Assembly (NCBI GenBank): GCA_046328115.1 | Contig: JAXLXE010000002.1 | Location: forward strand, 620,001 to 684,000 | DNA: 64,000 bases | Reading direction: 5' to 3' | DNA from: JAXLXE01 sp046328115 | GTDB lineage: Bacteria > Chloroflexota > UBA6077 > JACCZL01 | Part shown: positions 8,693-17,406 of the stretch, piece after piece | Numbering within the stretch: the stretch's first letter is position 1 | Layout: every line of letters starts with the position of its first letter | Notes under the pieces: generated by a model | Told to the model about the DNA's origin: nothing | Seen by the model: only the letters and a program-made list of their open reading frames with translations | The model's database searches: none | Program-made: the position numbers and the translations under genes

Positions 8693-9205
8693 ATGCGGAT
8701 ACCGGTGTTTGTCTCCTGCCCAACACTGCTCAGTCCTGCGCAGGAAGCTTCGCGAAAGGTCGTGATCGGAATCTTGCAGGACCTGCAACTGGAGCCGCGT
8801 GCGCTTGGGCGGTCCGATTACCCAAGCGAGTACCCGCTTCGCGAAGTCTGGGCCATCGCACGGCACTGTTCGGGCGGCGTCATCCTCGGATTTGAACAGT
8901 GCCTTGCCAGTCAAGGCACGTGGAAGCGCGGAACGCCAGAAGAAAGGGTGTTCGATTCAGACGATCCCGCCGCGTTCCCGAGCCCATGGAACCAGTTGGA
9001 AGCTGGCATCCTATTCGGGTTGCGACTTCCTTTGCTGATATTCCGAGAGCCAAGCGTAAGAGGCGGTGTGTTCGATCCTGGGGTGACGGACCTATTTATC
9101 CACAGTATGCCGCCGCCAGACGCTTCAGCGGGCAAGATGGCATCACTCAAGGAAGTGTTCTTGAAATGGCACAGCAAAGTTAGCCAACACTACTTCGCAA
9201 CGTGA
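8693..9205 (+). CDS. Orphan protein with TIR/NDT-like Rossmann pattern
   Basis: A 170-residue protein with a strong ribosome site, AAGGAG at 8678-8683, nine bases before the ATG. The secondary pattern is beta (PVFVSCPTLL), helix, then a block ALGRSDYPSEYPLREVW, strand GGVILGFEQ, and a helix-strand block WNQLEAGILFGLRLPLLIF. The Glu in LEAG followed by a hydrophobic strand recalls the active-site region of nucleoside 2-deoxyribosyltransferase and TIR-type NAD-processing folds; this is pattern recognition, not proof. Base composition is lower in GC than the flanks. It sits alone between two glycosylase remnants with no visible partner next to it. Possible roles are a nucleotide hydrolase or defence effector, but I assign no function. 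Confidence 0.6.
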   Translation: MRIPVFVSCPTLLSPAQEASRKVVIGILQDLQLEPRALGRSDYPSEYPLREVWAIARHCSGGVILGFEQCLASQGTWKRGTPEERVFDSDDPAAFPSPWNQLEAGILFGLRLPLLIFREPSVRGGVFDPGVTDLFIHSMPPPDASAGKMASLKEVFLKWHSKVSQHYFAT

Positions 9206-9245
9206 TCCTGGCGCGTGCCGGTCCTGTCGATGTTCGCAGACCCTG

Positions 9246-9623
9246 CCGAGCAGCGCCACGATCGTCCGACGGTTCCTCCGGTTCAGGGGAGCGGGGCCGA
9301 AGATCGCCACCATGGCCGCCAACATCCTGGCGCGCGCCTTCAAGACCCCCTTGAGCGACCGCTTCTCCATCGACATCTCGGCGGACGTGCACGTGCGCCG
9401 CGTGTTCACCCGGCTGGGGTTGATCGAACACGACGCGTCGAACGAGGAGCTCATCTACCGAGCCCGCGAGCTCAACCCGGCGTATCCAGGGGTGTTCGAC
9501 CTCCCGGCCTGGGAGGTTGGCGGGACCTGGTGCCGATCACGGACGACCGACTGCGCAGCCTGCTACCTGAGTCAGTGGTGCCCAACGGCGCGGGCCGCGG
9601 CGCCTGACCGACATGCCGGTTGA
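9246..9623 (+). pseudogene. Endonuclease III-like glycosylase remnant, copy 2
   Basis: This copy is in frame through the whole C-terminal half: HhH motif FRGAGPKIATMAANIL, SADVHVRRVF with the catalytic-type Asp, ARELNPAYPGVFDLPAWEVG, and an intact iron-sulfur ligand set WCRSRTTDCAACYLSQWC (C-X6-C-X2-C-X5-C). An ATG at 9312 could start a 103-residue product, but it would fall inside the HhH element, and the N-terminal helical half of the family fold is absent. The frame is open upstream without homology. It is probably a gene fragment; a translated 103-residue piece cannot be excluded. Confidence 0.75.
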
Positions 9624-10212
9624 CGGTCAGGCGAACGAGGCCGGCGTCGAGAGCAATGATCCGCTGGCTGGCGCCGCTGCGCAGGTGACGGATCAGATCA
9701 TGAGTCGCTCCACAGAAACCCTCCACGGCACAAGACCGCGGAGGACAAGCCCGGCCACCACACCGCGAGTGGCCTCGGCCGGGTGCGGAACCGTCGCGTC
9801 GATAACTCGCTCATGCACGAACTACTCCCCGCGCCCATGACTGGCCCACCTCGGGTGCAAATCGCGTGCCTACAGCGCATGCACATGAGCGGCCTGGACA
9901 CGGGCGCTCGATGACACACCCCGGAACCGAACGAAACTTGCGAAGAAGCGACCTAGCCGCTAGACTTCCACCCACAAACCCAACAATCAAACGCGGGCGG
10001 AGGTCCAGGCCGCCCACCAGCAAACAGCAACCCCACGGAAACCTGCCAATGCGACACGCTTCTGCCAGTAGAAACCCCTCGTCGGCCCCATGTGTCGTAC
10101 GAACACCCGAACCCGCGTCGCAACCTACTCCGGGCTCCCCCTTCGCCCACCTAGCACCCACTCTCCGGCCAACACATAACCCCTTCAACCTACCACCCTC
10201 CAGGACCTCCCG
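9624..10212. other. C-rich, G-poor leader region before the fusion gene
   Basis: No supported gene. From about 9930 to 10212 the plus strand becomes strikingly rich in C and A and poor in G (for example ACCCCTTCAACCTACCACCC at 10179-10198), unlike the G-rich plus strand of neighbouring genes. ORFs on either strand here (119 residues at 9866, 150 residues at 9811 minus) are low-complexity by-products of this bias. The fusion gene's promoter should lie here. Confidence 0.5.
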
Positions 10213-12516
10213 TTGGACGCCGTAATCCTGGCAGCCGGCTACGTAACTAGACCTCAACCACACGTCCGCACTACGCCCAAACCACTCCTTCCCATAGCCG
10301 GCCGTCCCGTCATTGAGCTACTGGTCGCCAAGCTTGCGGACTCAGCCAGCATAGAAACCATATACATAATCACCAACGACCGTTACCTCGAACAATTTCA
10401 AGCCTGGAAGGACGATTTTGTCGCCCGCCTGCCATCACTGAACGCTACGCTCGTTCTCTGGAGCGACGGAACGAACTCGCCGACCAGACAAAAAGGCGCC
10501 GTCGGCGACCTCGACTACGTTCACGGCCGACGCAACTCCAAAGAACCCCTGCTCGTCATCGCTGGGGACAACTACTTCGAATTCTCCATAGATGCCTTTC
10601 TTAGCCGATATCGCGAACTGCAACAAGCACAACTCGCCGCCGGCAATCAGCCGCCGCTCAGCCTGATCGCCCTCACCGACCTCAAAGAAGTTTCTAACAT
10701 CACCGGAAGAGTTGGCGTGGCAAGTCTCAACCCTACCCGGCAAATCACAGCATTCAGCGAAAAACCGACGGAGCCAACCAGCACTCTCGCCAGCACACTG
10801 TGCTATGTTCTCAGTTCAGACGCCCTAAATCGTCTAGGAAGATATGTAAACCTGTATCCGAATGCACACGCCGCCGGTCAGTTTATCGAGTATCTCCTCA
10901 ACCAAGGCCACCCGCTCTTTGGATACACATTCGACGAAGCCTGGTTTGACGTCGGTGATTATTCACAGTACCGGACGCTCAATCAGACCCATCTCCACCG
11001 ACGACTCCAAGGCGAAGCCGCGTTCTCACACGTAACAGAAGCGATCATCTTGTTTGCCGACATAATTGGTGCTTCCACGATATCAGAACATGCTTCCGAG
11101 GAAGACTATGACGCGTTCATTTCAGAGTTTCAAGATCTAGCATTGACCGTCGTCAACTCGAATTTAGATCGTTACCAATTTACTGAAGAAGATCGCGCCT
11201 TTTGCGAGTTCTCTGTTCGCGGCGATGAGCTTGTATTACTTCTCTATACTCGTGATCAGATACGAGACCTGCGGGCAGCGACATCCATCGCTATTGAACT
11301 AAAACGACGCTGCTTCTTAAGTTCGTTCAACAAGCGGCGAAGAGGCAAGCTGTTCTATGATGTCGGGATAGGCATTCACGCCGGCAATGTCATTCTGCGA
11401 CGACACCCCAGCATCGCGGGGTCTCCCAGAACATTTAATGCTGAGGGCTATGCAATCAATCTGACGAAAAGAATTGAAGGCTACTCCAGAGAAGGAAGTC
11501 TATCAAGGATTCTCATGAGCAAGAGAATCCGAGATATTGCGCCCCCACAAATCATTCTCTCCGACCGCATCAATGCTCCGCTGAAGGGGATATACGGGTC
11601 CTACGCTTTGTACGAGTTGATCGCCTACGGAGATATTGAAGATCCAGAGAACGTAGATCGGGTGGAACCGATTGACATAGACTACCACGTCGCCGCGCTA
11701 GAAAGCAGCCCCTACGACATTTGGCTTGCCCTTATGGTTGCCCGGTACTACTATGACGAAGAGGAGTATTCTACTGCTGACAATTATTATCGAGATGTTA
11801 CCGAAATATATCGAGACTTTGCTATAGGATATATGTATCGTGGCCGGAGCATGTATCGGCAGAATAAGCCTCTTGAAGCCCGCGAGATGCTCGTCCGGGC
11901 GTGCGAACTAGATCCGCTATCTGGAAAGGCGCATCATTTCATGGCAGTCGCACTTCGGCGCCTAGGTCAATACGAGGCAGCCCTTGATCATCACGAAAGG
12001 GCCACCAAATACGCATCGGGCACTTCGCGTCCAGCTCCGTTCGAATTCAACGCCTTCGCCTACTCGATTGCGGAGAGCTATCCACAATTCGTCGCAAAGG
12101 GCTACAATTTGGATAAGGCGAGAGCCTATTTAGATCGTGCCCAGAAAGAGCTCGGAAGCGACGTGACTAAGTACGAGTATCTCTTGGAACATACACGCGG
12201 CGTCATAGAAATGAGGTCTGGACAATTGGAGGAGGCTCTAAGGAGCTTCCATAGCGCCATCGAATGTATCAACGGAGATCGCAGTATCTCGCCTCGAAAG
12301 CGAGAAGAGAAGCTGTTAGAATTGCACTATCACCTTGGAGAGGCAACTGCCATGGAGCGCAGCTCGGATGGCGCAATTCCCTCGGAACGCAAGAGCGAGG
12401 CCCTGCGACTACTTCGGAAGTCCCTTGAATCGTCAGCAATTGAAGGTGAGGATGCACCAGTTTACTACTGGTTTCAAGGCGCGCGAAATCTTATCGGTCA
12501 ACTTGAGGGCAAATAG
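10213..12516 (+). CDS. Nucleotidyltransferase / class III cyclase-like / TPR fusion protein
   Basis: A 767-residue protein in three parts. Residues 1-270 match sugar-1-phosphate nucleotidyltransferases: AVILAAGYVTR, TTPKPLLPIAG, AGDNY with metal-type Asp119, SEKP at 182-185, and WFDVGD with Asp246. The usual G-X-G-T-R loop reads G-Y-V-T-R, so the second Gly is lost. Residues about 277-470 resemble a class III nucleotidyl cyclase: FADIIGAS (Asp283), RGDELV (Asp338), VGIGIHAG, and AINLTKRIEG with the Asn416/Arg420 pair; the base-selecting Lys and Asp positions look like Ser334 and Thr407. Residues about 497-600 hold TPR-type repeats, with more helices to the end. The TTG start is the only start between the upstream stop (10177) and the MDAVILAAG opening; AGGA lies seven bases before it. 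GC is visibly lower than in neighbours, especially after 11040, which suggests transfer. Confidence 0.8.
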   Translation: MDAVILAAGYVTRPQPHVRTTPKPLLPIAGRPVIELLVAKLADSASIETIYIITNDRYLEQFQAWKDDFVARLPSLNATLVLWSDGTNSPTRQKGAVGDLDYVHGRRNSKEPLLVIAGDNYFEFSIDAFLSRYRELQQAQLAAGNQPPLSLIALTDLKEVSNITGRVGVASLNPTRQITAFSEKPTEPTSTLASTLCYVLSSDALNRLGRYVNLYPNAHAAGQFIEYLLNQGHPLFGYTFDEAWFDVGDYSQYRTLNQTHLHRRLQGEAAFSHVTEAIILFADIIGASTISEHASEEDYDAFISEFQDLALTVVNSNLDRYQFTEEDRAFCEFSVRGDELVLLLYTRDQIRDLRAATSIAIELKRRCFLSSFNKRRRGKLFYDVGIGIHAGNVILRRHPSIAGSPRTFNAEGYAINLTKRIEGYSREGSLSRILMSKRIRDIAPPQIILSDRINAPLKGIYGSYALYELIAYGDIEDPENVDRVEPIDIDYHVAALESSPYDIWLALMVARYYYDEEEYSTADNYYRDVTEIYRDFAIGYMYRGRSMYRQNKPLEAREMLVRACELDPLSGKAHHFMAVALRRLGQYEAALDHHERATKYASGTSRPAPFEFNAFAYSIAESYPQFVAKGYNLDKARAYLDRAQKELGSDVTKYEYLLEHTRGVIEMRSGQLEEALRSFHSAIECINGDRSISPRKREEKLLELHYHLGEATAMERSSDGAIPSERKSEALRLLRKSLESSAIEGEDAPVYYWFQGARNLIGQLEGK

Positions 12517-12937
12517 CGTGCAGTTGGCAACACGGACACCCGAGCCGCCAGTGGTTGACGCTTTCCAAATACCGGATCCTGAGTCGTGGTACTCTGCCGT
12601 TCGCCACGTGTCGGACAGAGTTGTTGGGGCATAATCCGCCCATCCATGTATGGCTGGGGGCGTCGGCGTCAGAGACACGCCACAAAATTGACGGAACTGC
12701 GCCGCTCGACGGCCCGATTTGCCACCTGGGCAGGACGGATGACGGCGCCGGGCTGCTCGCGCTCCTCAAACGGTAGTTCATCGATATCGTAGTCGCCCAG
12801 CGCGAGACCATCGCCGCGATCGAGGCGCACATCGTTCGTGTAGAGGCGGAGGCTGGCGCGGTAGTGGTCCGCTTCGGCGTGCGGCCGTTCCAGGCGCTAC
12901 TGTCCCCAAGCGGCTACTCCCCGCTTCCAACCCCCCC
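12517..12937. other. Gap with a transposase-like scrap
   Basis: No intact gene. At 12752-12836 a segment reading IVVAQRETIAAIEAHIVRVEAEA resembles the N-terminal coiled region of IS66-type transposases and matches, at roughly three bases in four, a second scrap at 13357-13442. It is interrupted by stops and goes no further. Confidence 0.45.
12752..12836 (+). repeat. Transposase-like 5' scrap, copy A
   Basis: Shares GCCCAGCGCGAG.CCATCGCC and its surroundings with copy B at 13357. The pair is in direct orientation and brackets the intron remnant. An in-frame stop (TAG at 12775) breaks this copy. Confidence 0.45.
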
Positions 12938-12985
12938 TCATCAAACCGTGCATGCGATTCTCCCGCACACGGCTTTCCGAGGCCG
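12938..12985 (-). ncRNA. Group II intron domain V-like 3' end
   Basis: On the minus strand, directly after the maturase stop, the sequence reads AAGCCGTGTGCGGGAGAATC and then GCATGCACGGTTTGATG. This is the bulged hairpin of group II intron domain V (arms AGCCGTGTGCG and CGCATGCACGGTT), in its normal place downstream of the maturase. Only the 3' end of the intron is present. Confidence 0.75.
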
Positions 12986-12986
12986 T

Positions 12987-13280
12987 TCACCGCGCCGCTC
13001 CCGGCGTTGCCGTCGTCCATCTCACGGTCCCACTCAGTTGGTACACCCCGAGCGCTCGGAAGAACTCCACCGTGTGGACCCCCCACCGGCGCCCGGCCCG
13101 TCCCGTCTTCTTGCTCAGAAACAACCCCAGTCGCTCGCGCACGTAGCCGTCGATCTGCGCAAACTGCCGGCTGGCGTTGCCCACCCGAAAGTAGGCTCCC
13201 CACGCGCGCAGCACCGCATTCAACTCCGTCGCAATCGCTCTCCCCTGCATGGCCGGCCGACGTTGACGGCCTTCAAACAA
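12987..13280 (-). pseudogene. Group II intron maturase, C-terminal remnant
   Basis: The minus-strand frame contains the maturase-specific C-terminal domain: LNAVLRAWGAYFRVGNASRQ, FAQIDGYVRERLGLFLSKK, then LGVYQLSGTVRW. Bacterial group II intron reverse transcriptase/maturases end in exactly this way. Only about 85 of the usual 400-plus residues remain; the reverse transcriptase domains and the intron 5' half are missing, since homology stops near 13250 and no RT motif lies beyond. The fragment cannot be mobile by itself. Directly downstream is the domain V hairpin. Confidence 0.88.
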
Positions 13281-13356
13281 CCGCTACGAACGTGACACAG
13301 GTGCATGAGGTGGCCGCCTGACTCGACGCCCCGGCGGCAACCATGATCGTGCCGCG

Positions 13357-13442
13357 GTGCTCGGGCTCTGTGAAGATCAGCTCGTCGATGTCATCCTTGC
13401 CCAGCGCGAGGCCATCGCCAGGCTCGAGGCACACGTCGTCCA
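13357..13442 (+). repeat. Transposase-like 5' scrap, copy B
   Basis: The frame reads LGLCEDQLVDVILAQREAIARLEAHVVQ, like the N-terminal coiled coil of IS66-family transposases. It directly repeats copy A (12752-12836). The frame runs to 13656, but the rest overlaps the end of the opposite gene and has no transposase motif. Confidence 0.45.
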
Positions 13443-13477
13443 ATTCACCGCCCGGGTCGATGTGCGGGCGACGGCGG

Positions 13478-14434
13478 TCAGACCGACTCGGGTCGGGGTA
13501 GACGCTCCGATCCCAGCCACTCGGGCGGGGCGCTCAGCACGTAGCGTGGGCGTCCACTGCCGACGCGCAGTGCCGTCACGCGGATCCGCGCAAGCTCGTG
13601 CAGGTGCGCGTTTAGGGAGTCTGGGTCGGCGATGCTGGGGCCCAATGTTCCAGTGATCACGTCACCGGTGATCACGTCGTCGCTGGCTGCTAGCTTGAAC
13701 TCGAATTGCCGTCGTCTCGGCAGGACGCCCTGGAACGCGCCTTCAAGTCGCTGCTCTTCCTCACGGAGGTTGTCGTGGCCTAGCCGCGCGACGCTTCGCC
13801 GAACCTCGCCGACGTCAGCAAAGCTCACACTTCTTTCCCGGAACTCGAGTGCGCACACCGCCTCGCTACTCACCAGTGTCTCGAGGAAGGACCTGACCGC
13901 GGCCACTGCCCTTGGATCGGTGACGGTGGCCGCATCTGCCAGCTCCTCGTCCGTTCCGCGCACGCCCTGGAGCAGCTCCTGCGCCTGGCCAAGTGCGATG
14001 GAGACGGGTGTCTCTTCCTCCAGCGCAAGCTGATCGCCGCGGTACTCCTCTAGCTCGAAGCCGAAAGAACCGACCGCCGTGCTCGTGACGAGCAACTGGT
14101 TCCGATCGTGGTTGGGAATTGGACCAGTCGGCGCGAGCGGCGCCGTGGTAGCCGCCGCCATCATCGACACGGCATCCGCAAATGCCTTGGTGGCGCTCAT
14201 GCCGAAGTCGGCGAAGATGCCGTGCCCGTCGACGACGGGGCGCCCGCGGAACGTGAGCCGGGCGCGGGCCGGCGCGCGGCTGTCGGCCGCTACGCCGGCG
14301 AGCCGTCGCTCGACATCCCCCAGGCGGCCGAGGAAGCTGCCACGGTCCAGCACGTCCTCTTCGGGAATGTTCGCCAGGATGCCCTGGAGCGCTCCTCGCT
14401 CCGCCTGCAGTTGCGCTCGTTCGTCAATGCTCAT
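13478..14434 (-). CDS. Uncharacterised protein with N-terminal coiled coil
   Basis: A 318-residue protein with no named domain that I can identify. Residues 1-50 form a charged coiled coil (QLQAERGALQGILANIP, then FLGRLGDVERRLAGV). A central beta-rich segment has RLTFRGRPVVDGHGIFADFG and TSTAVGSFGFELEE, and residues about 235-260 contain FEFKLAASDDVITGDVITG. The start ATG overlaps the stop of a 41-codon ORF (ATGA), so the two form a translationally coupled pair. GC and codon use look native. A toxin-antitoxin-like or accessory role is possible from the arrangement, but nothing in the sequence proves it. Confidence 0.65.
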   Translation of the reverse strand: MSIDERAQLQAERGALQGILANIPEEDVLDRGSFLGRLGDVERRLAGVAADSRAPARARLTFRGRPVVDGHGIFADFGMSATKAFADAVSMMAAATTAPLAPTGPIPNHDRNQLLVTSTAVGSFGFELEEYRGDQLALEEETPVSIALGQAQELLQGVRGTDEELADAATVTDPRAVAAVRSFLETLVSSEAVCALEFRERSVSFADVGEVRRSVARLGHDNLREEEQRLEGAFQGVLPRRRQFEFKLAASDDVITGDVITGTLGPSIADPDSLNAHLHELARIRVTALRVGSGRPRYVLSAPPEWLGSERLPRPESV

Positions 14435-14556
14435 GGGCGCGCTCCTGCATCTTTCAGTGCTGCCAGTAAGCCGCCGGCGGCGAAATCTTCGTCGGGGGCA
14501 AGGTCAACCTGAAGAAACCCCTTCCAGGCGCCACTCCGACGGTCCAATTGTTTCAT
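14431..14556 (-). CDS. Small ORF coupled to the 318-residue gene
   Basis: A 41-residue ORF from the ATG at 14556, with the composition of a real protein (SGAWKGFLQVDLAPDEDFA, then GGLLAALKDAGARP). Its TGA overlaps the ATG of the next gene. The frame stays open upstream, over the plus-strand gene at 14548, where the sequence loses protein character; so this may be the C-terminal stub of a longer gene whose 5' end was replaced. No family recognised. Confidence 0.45.
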   Translation of the reverse strand: MKQLDRRSGAWKGFLQVDLAPDEDFAAGGLLAALKDAGARP

Positions 14557-14928
14557 GCCGCGCTCATCGGAAGCGAGGGACCGGACTTGACTATACGCGA
14601 CCCTCAACAGATCCGTGACTGGCAGCATCGGCAGCTCTCGGGCGCGCTGGCGCGGCCCCTGATGTACGGGCAGGGGCGGGAGTACGAGACGGTGGTGCGG
14701 ATGCTCATGCAGGCGCTGGCGTTCGTCGAGGAGCGCGAGGATGAGTTGGCGGCGCGGTTCGAGGAGATCCGCCTGCGCAAGCTGTTCTCTCCGCTGGGGC
14801 ATTGGGGACCCTCGTCCAGGTGATCGGGGAGAGCGAGCACAGGGATCGGCTCGCGGCGCTGTACGCGCGGGTGGCCGCGCGGATGGGGTGGTTCTCGCCA
14901 GGGCGGCGGATGACGGCTGTCTGGCGGG
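14548..14928 (+). pseudogene. Frameshifted small hypothetical gene
   Basis: The first frame gives a helical protein (RDPQQIRDWQHRQLSGALA, MYGQGREYETVVRMLMQALAF, EEREDELAARFEEIR) that ends at 14821. Moving to the adjacent frame at about 14808 restores similar character: TLVQVIGESEHRDRLAALYA then RVAARMGWFSPGRR. A single small indel therefore probably split one gene of about 120 residues. The 3' end runs into the 121-bp tandem repeat. The family is not recognised. Its 5' end overlaps the opposite small ORF at 14431-14556, so the true start could be later, at about 14590. Confidence 0.4.
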
Positions 14929-14930
14929 GA

Positions 14931-15290
14931 AGCGGGGGACAAGCCGCCCGCGCTACGTGATGGCTGCGCTGGTGCCGGCGCTTGGTCTGCGTGTTCACGA
15001 GGATGACGGGCGGGGTGGGCTGAGTCAGCGTGGTGTGCCGGGTTGCGGAGAAGCGGGGAGCAAGCCGCCCGCGCTACGTGATGGCCGCGCTGGTGCCGGC
15101 GATGGGTCCCGGTGGCGACGAGGACGACGGGCGGGGTGGGCCGGGTCAGCGTGGTGGACCGGGTTGCGGAGAAGCGGGGGACAAGCCACCCGCGCTACGT
15201 GATGGCTGCGCTGGTGCCGGCGCTGGGTCCCCGTGTTCACGAGGACGACGGGCGGGGAGGGCTGGGTCAGCGTAGGGTTGCGGCCGGCGG
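14931..15290. repeat. 121-bp tandem repeat, three copies
   Basis: Copies begin at 14931, 15052 and 15173 with AGCGGGGGACAAGCC or a close variant, each containing GCGCTACGTGATGGC, CTGGTGCCGGCG and GACGGGCGGGG at the same offsets. The third copy degenerates after about 15270. The unit length is not a multiple of three, so no continuous protein repeat is encoded; ORFs through it are chance frames. Confidence 0.9.
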
Positions 15291-15450
15291 CGAGGAGAGG
15301 CCGGGGCTATCGCCATGGCGACCTGCTTGCGCACCGGGAGGTCCTTCGTGCCTCAGGACGCGGAGGAGGACTGGGGCTTCCGCAACGACACCTCGCGAGT
15401 CGGCGGCGGTGGGCGGGTGGGTGGGCTCGACGGGCGGGCGGATCTTGGCG
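15291..15450. other. Non-coding spacer with dispersed repeat copy 3
   Basis: Lies between the tandem repeat and the convergent end of the thioesterase gene. Most of it is the dispersed hairpin repeat on the minus strand; the rest has no gene-like feature. Confidence 0.5.
15301..15385 (-). repeat. Dispersed hairpin repeat, copy 3
   Basis: Read on the minus strand it has TTGCGGAAGCCCCAG, the hairpin GTCCT-GAGGCACGA-AGGAC, then CGGTGCGCAAGC and GCGATAGCCCCGG, in the same order as the copy at 7528. The central 23 bases (15339-15361) are identical to it. Confidence 0.75.
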
Positions 15451-15849
15451 TTAGCGCGCGGCTTTGGATTGGGCGCGGGTGATGAGGCGGTTGACGTCTA
15501 CGATGACGCGCTCGTGGGTGGCTTCGCCGATCTTGTCTACTTCGTCGTGGGCTTCTACGTGGAAGGTGAGCTTGCGGCCTTCCACGGTCTTGAGCTCGGC
15601 GCGGGCGGTGACTTTCATCCCTGGCGGCGTCGGCGATACGTGGGTGGCGTCGATGCGGGCGCCGACGGTGACGTTGCCCTCGGGCAGGAGGTGGTCGACG
15701 GCGCTGAGCGAGGCGCGCTCCATGAGGGCGATCATGGCGGGCGTGGCGAAGACGTGGACCTGGCCGGACCCGTGGGCGCTGGCGAGGTCTTGCTCACCGA
15801 CGACGATGGTGGCCTCGCCGATGAGGCCGGGGGCGATCTGGGTTGTCAA
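15451..15849 (-). CDS. Hot-dog fold thioesterase (FlK-like family)
   Basis: A 132-residue protein in the family of fluoroacetyl-CoA-type thioesterases. Seen are the helix MIALMERASLSAVDHLL with the conserved Glu, the strand TVGARIDATHVSPTPPGM with the conserved His, and the strands KVTARAELKTVEGRKLTFHV. Such enzymes hydrolyse small acyl-CoAs; the actual substrate is unknown. I choose the TTG at 15849 because a perfect AGGAGG lies eight bases upstream (15863-15858) and the protein then starts at the family's PGL.G opening; an ATG at 15897 would add 16 unconserved residues. The gene lies downstream of ffh on the same strand with a 225-bp gap. Confidence 0.82.
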   Translation of the reverse strand: MTTQIAPGLIGEATIVVGEQDLASAHGSGQVHVFATPAMIALMERASLSAVDHLLPEGNVTVGARIDATHVSPTPPGMKVTARAELKTVEGRKLTFHVEAHDEVDKIGEATHERVIVDVNRLITRAQSKAAR

Positions 15850-16074
15850 CCTGGTGGCCTCCTGGGCGGGGTCGGGGCCGGCAGGGGAGGATAGCATGGG
15901 GTGTGGCAGGCTGTCGGGGTGTTGGGCGCATCGCACCCACCCAGGGAGGTTCAGACGGAGTGCGAGCGAAGGTCTGGCGTGGGGGCCGAAGGCGATGCAC
16001 GCATCGCCCCTACCAGTCACGGGCGATTCAGGCGGGTGGGCGGGTGGGATTGAGAGGGGTGGGCGGGCGGGGGG

Positions 16075-17398
<1,324 letters not shown>

Positions 17399-17406
<8 letters not shown>

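Noticed and set aside
9811..10263. A 150-codon minus-strand ORF and a 119-codon plus-strand ORF upstream of the fusion gene
   Set aside because: Low complexity caused by strongly C-rich DNA; no motif, and they overlap each other and the supported start at 10213.
14931..15290. CRISPR array
   Set aside because: Repeats are contiguous 121-bp units with no unique spacers of regular size. The 9-bp and 12-bp repeats elsewhere also have no spacers.
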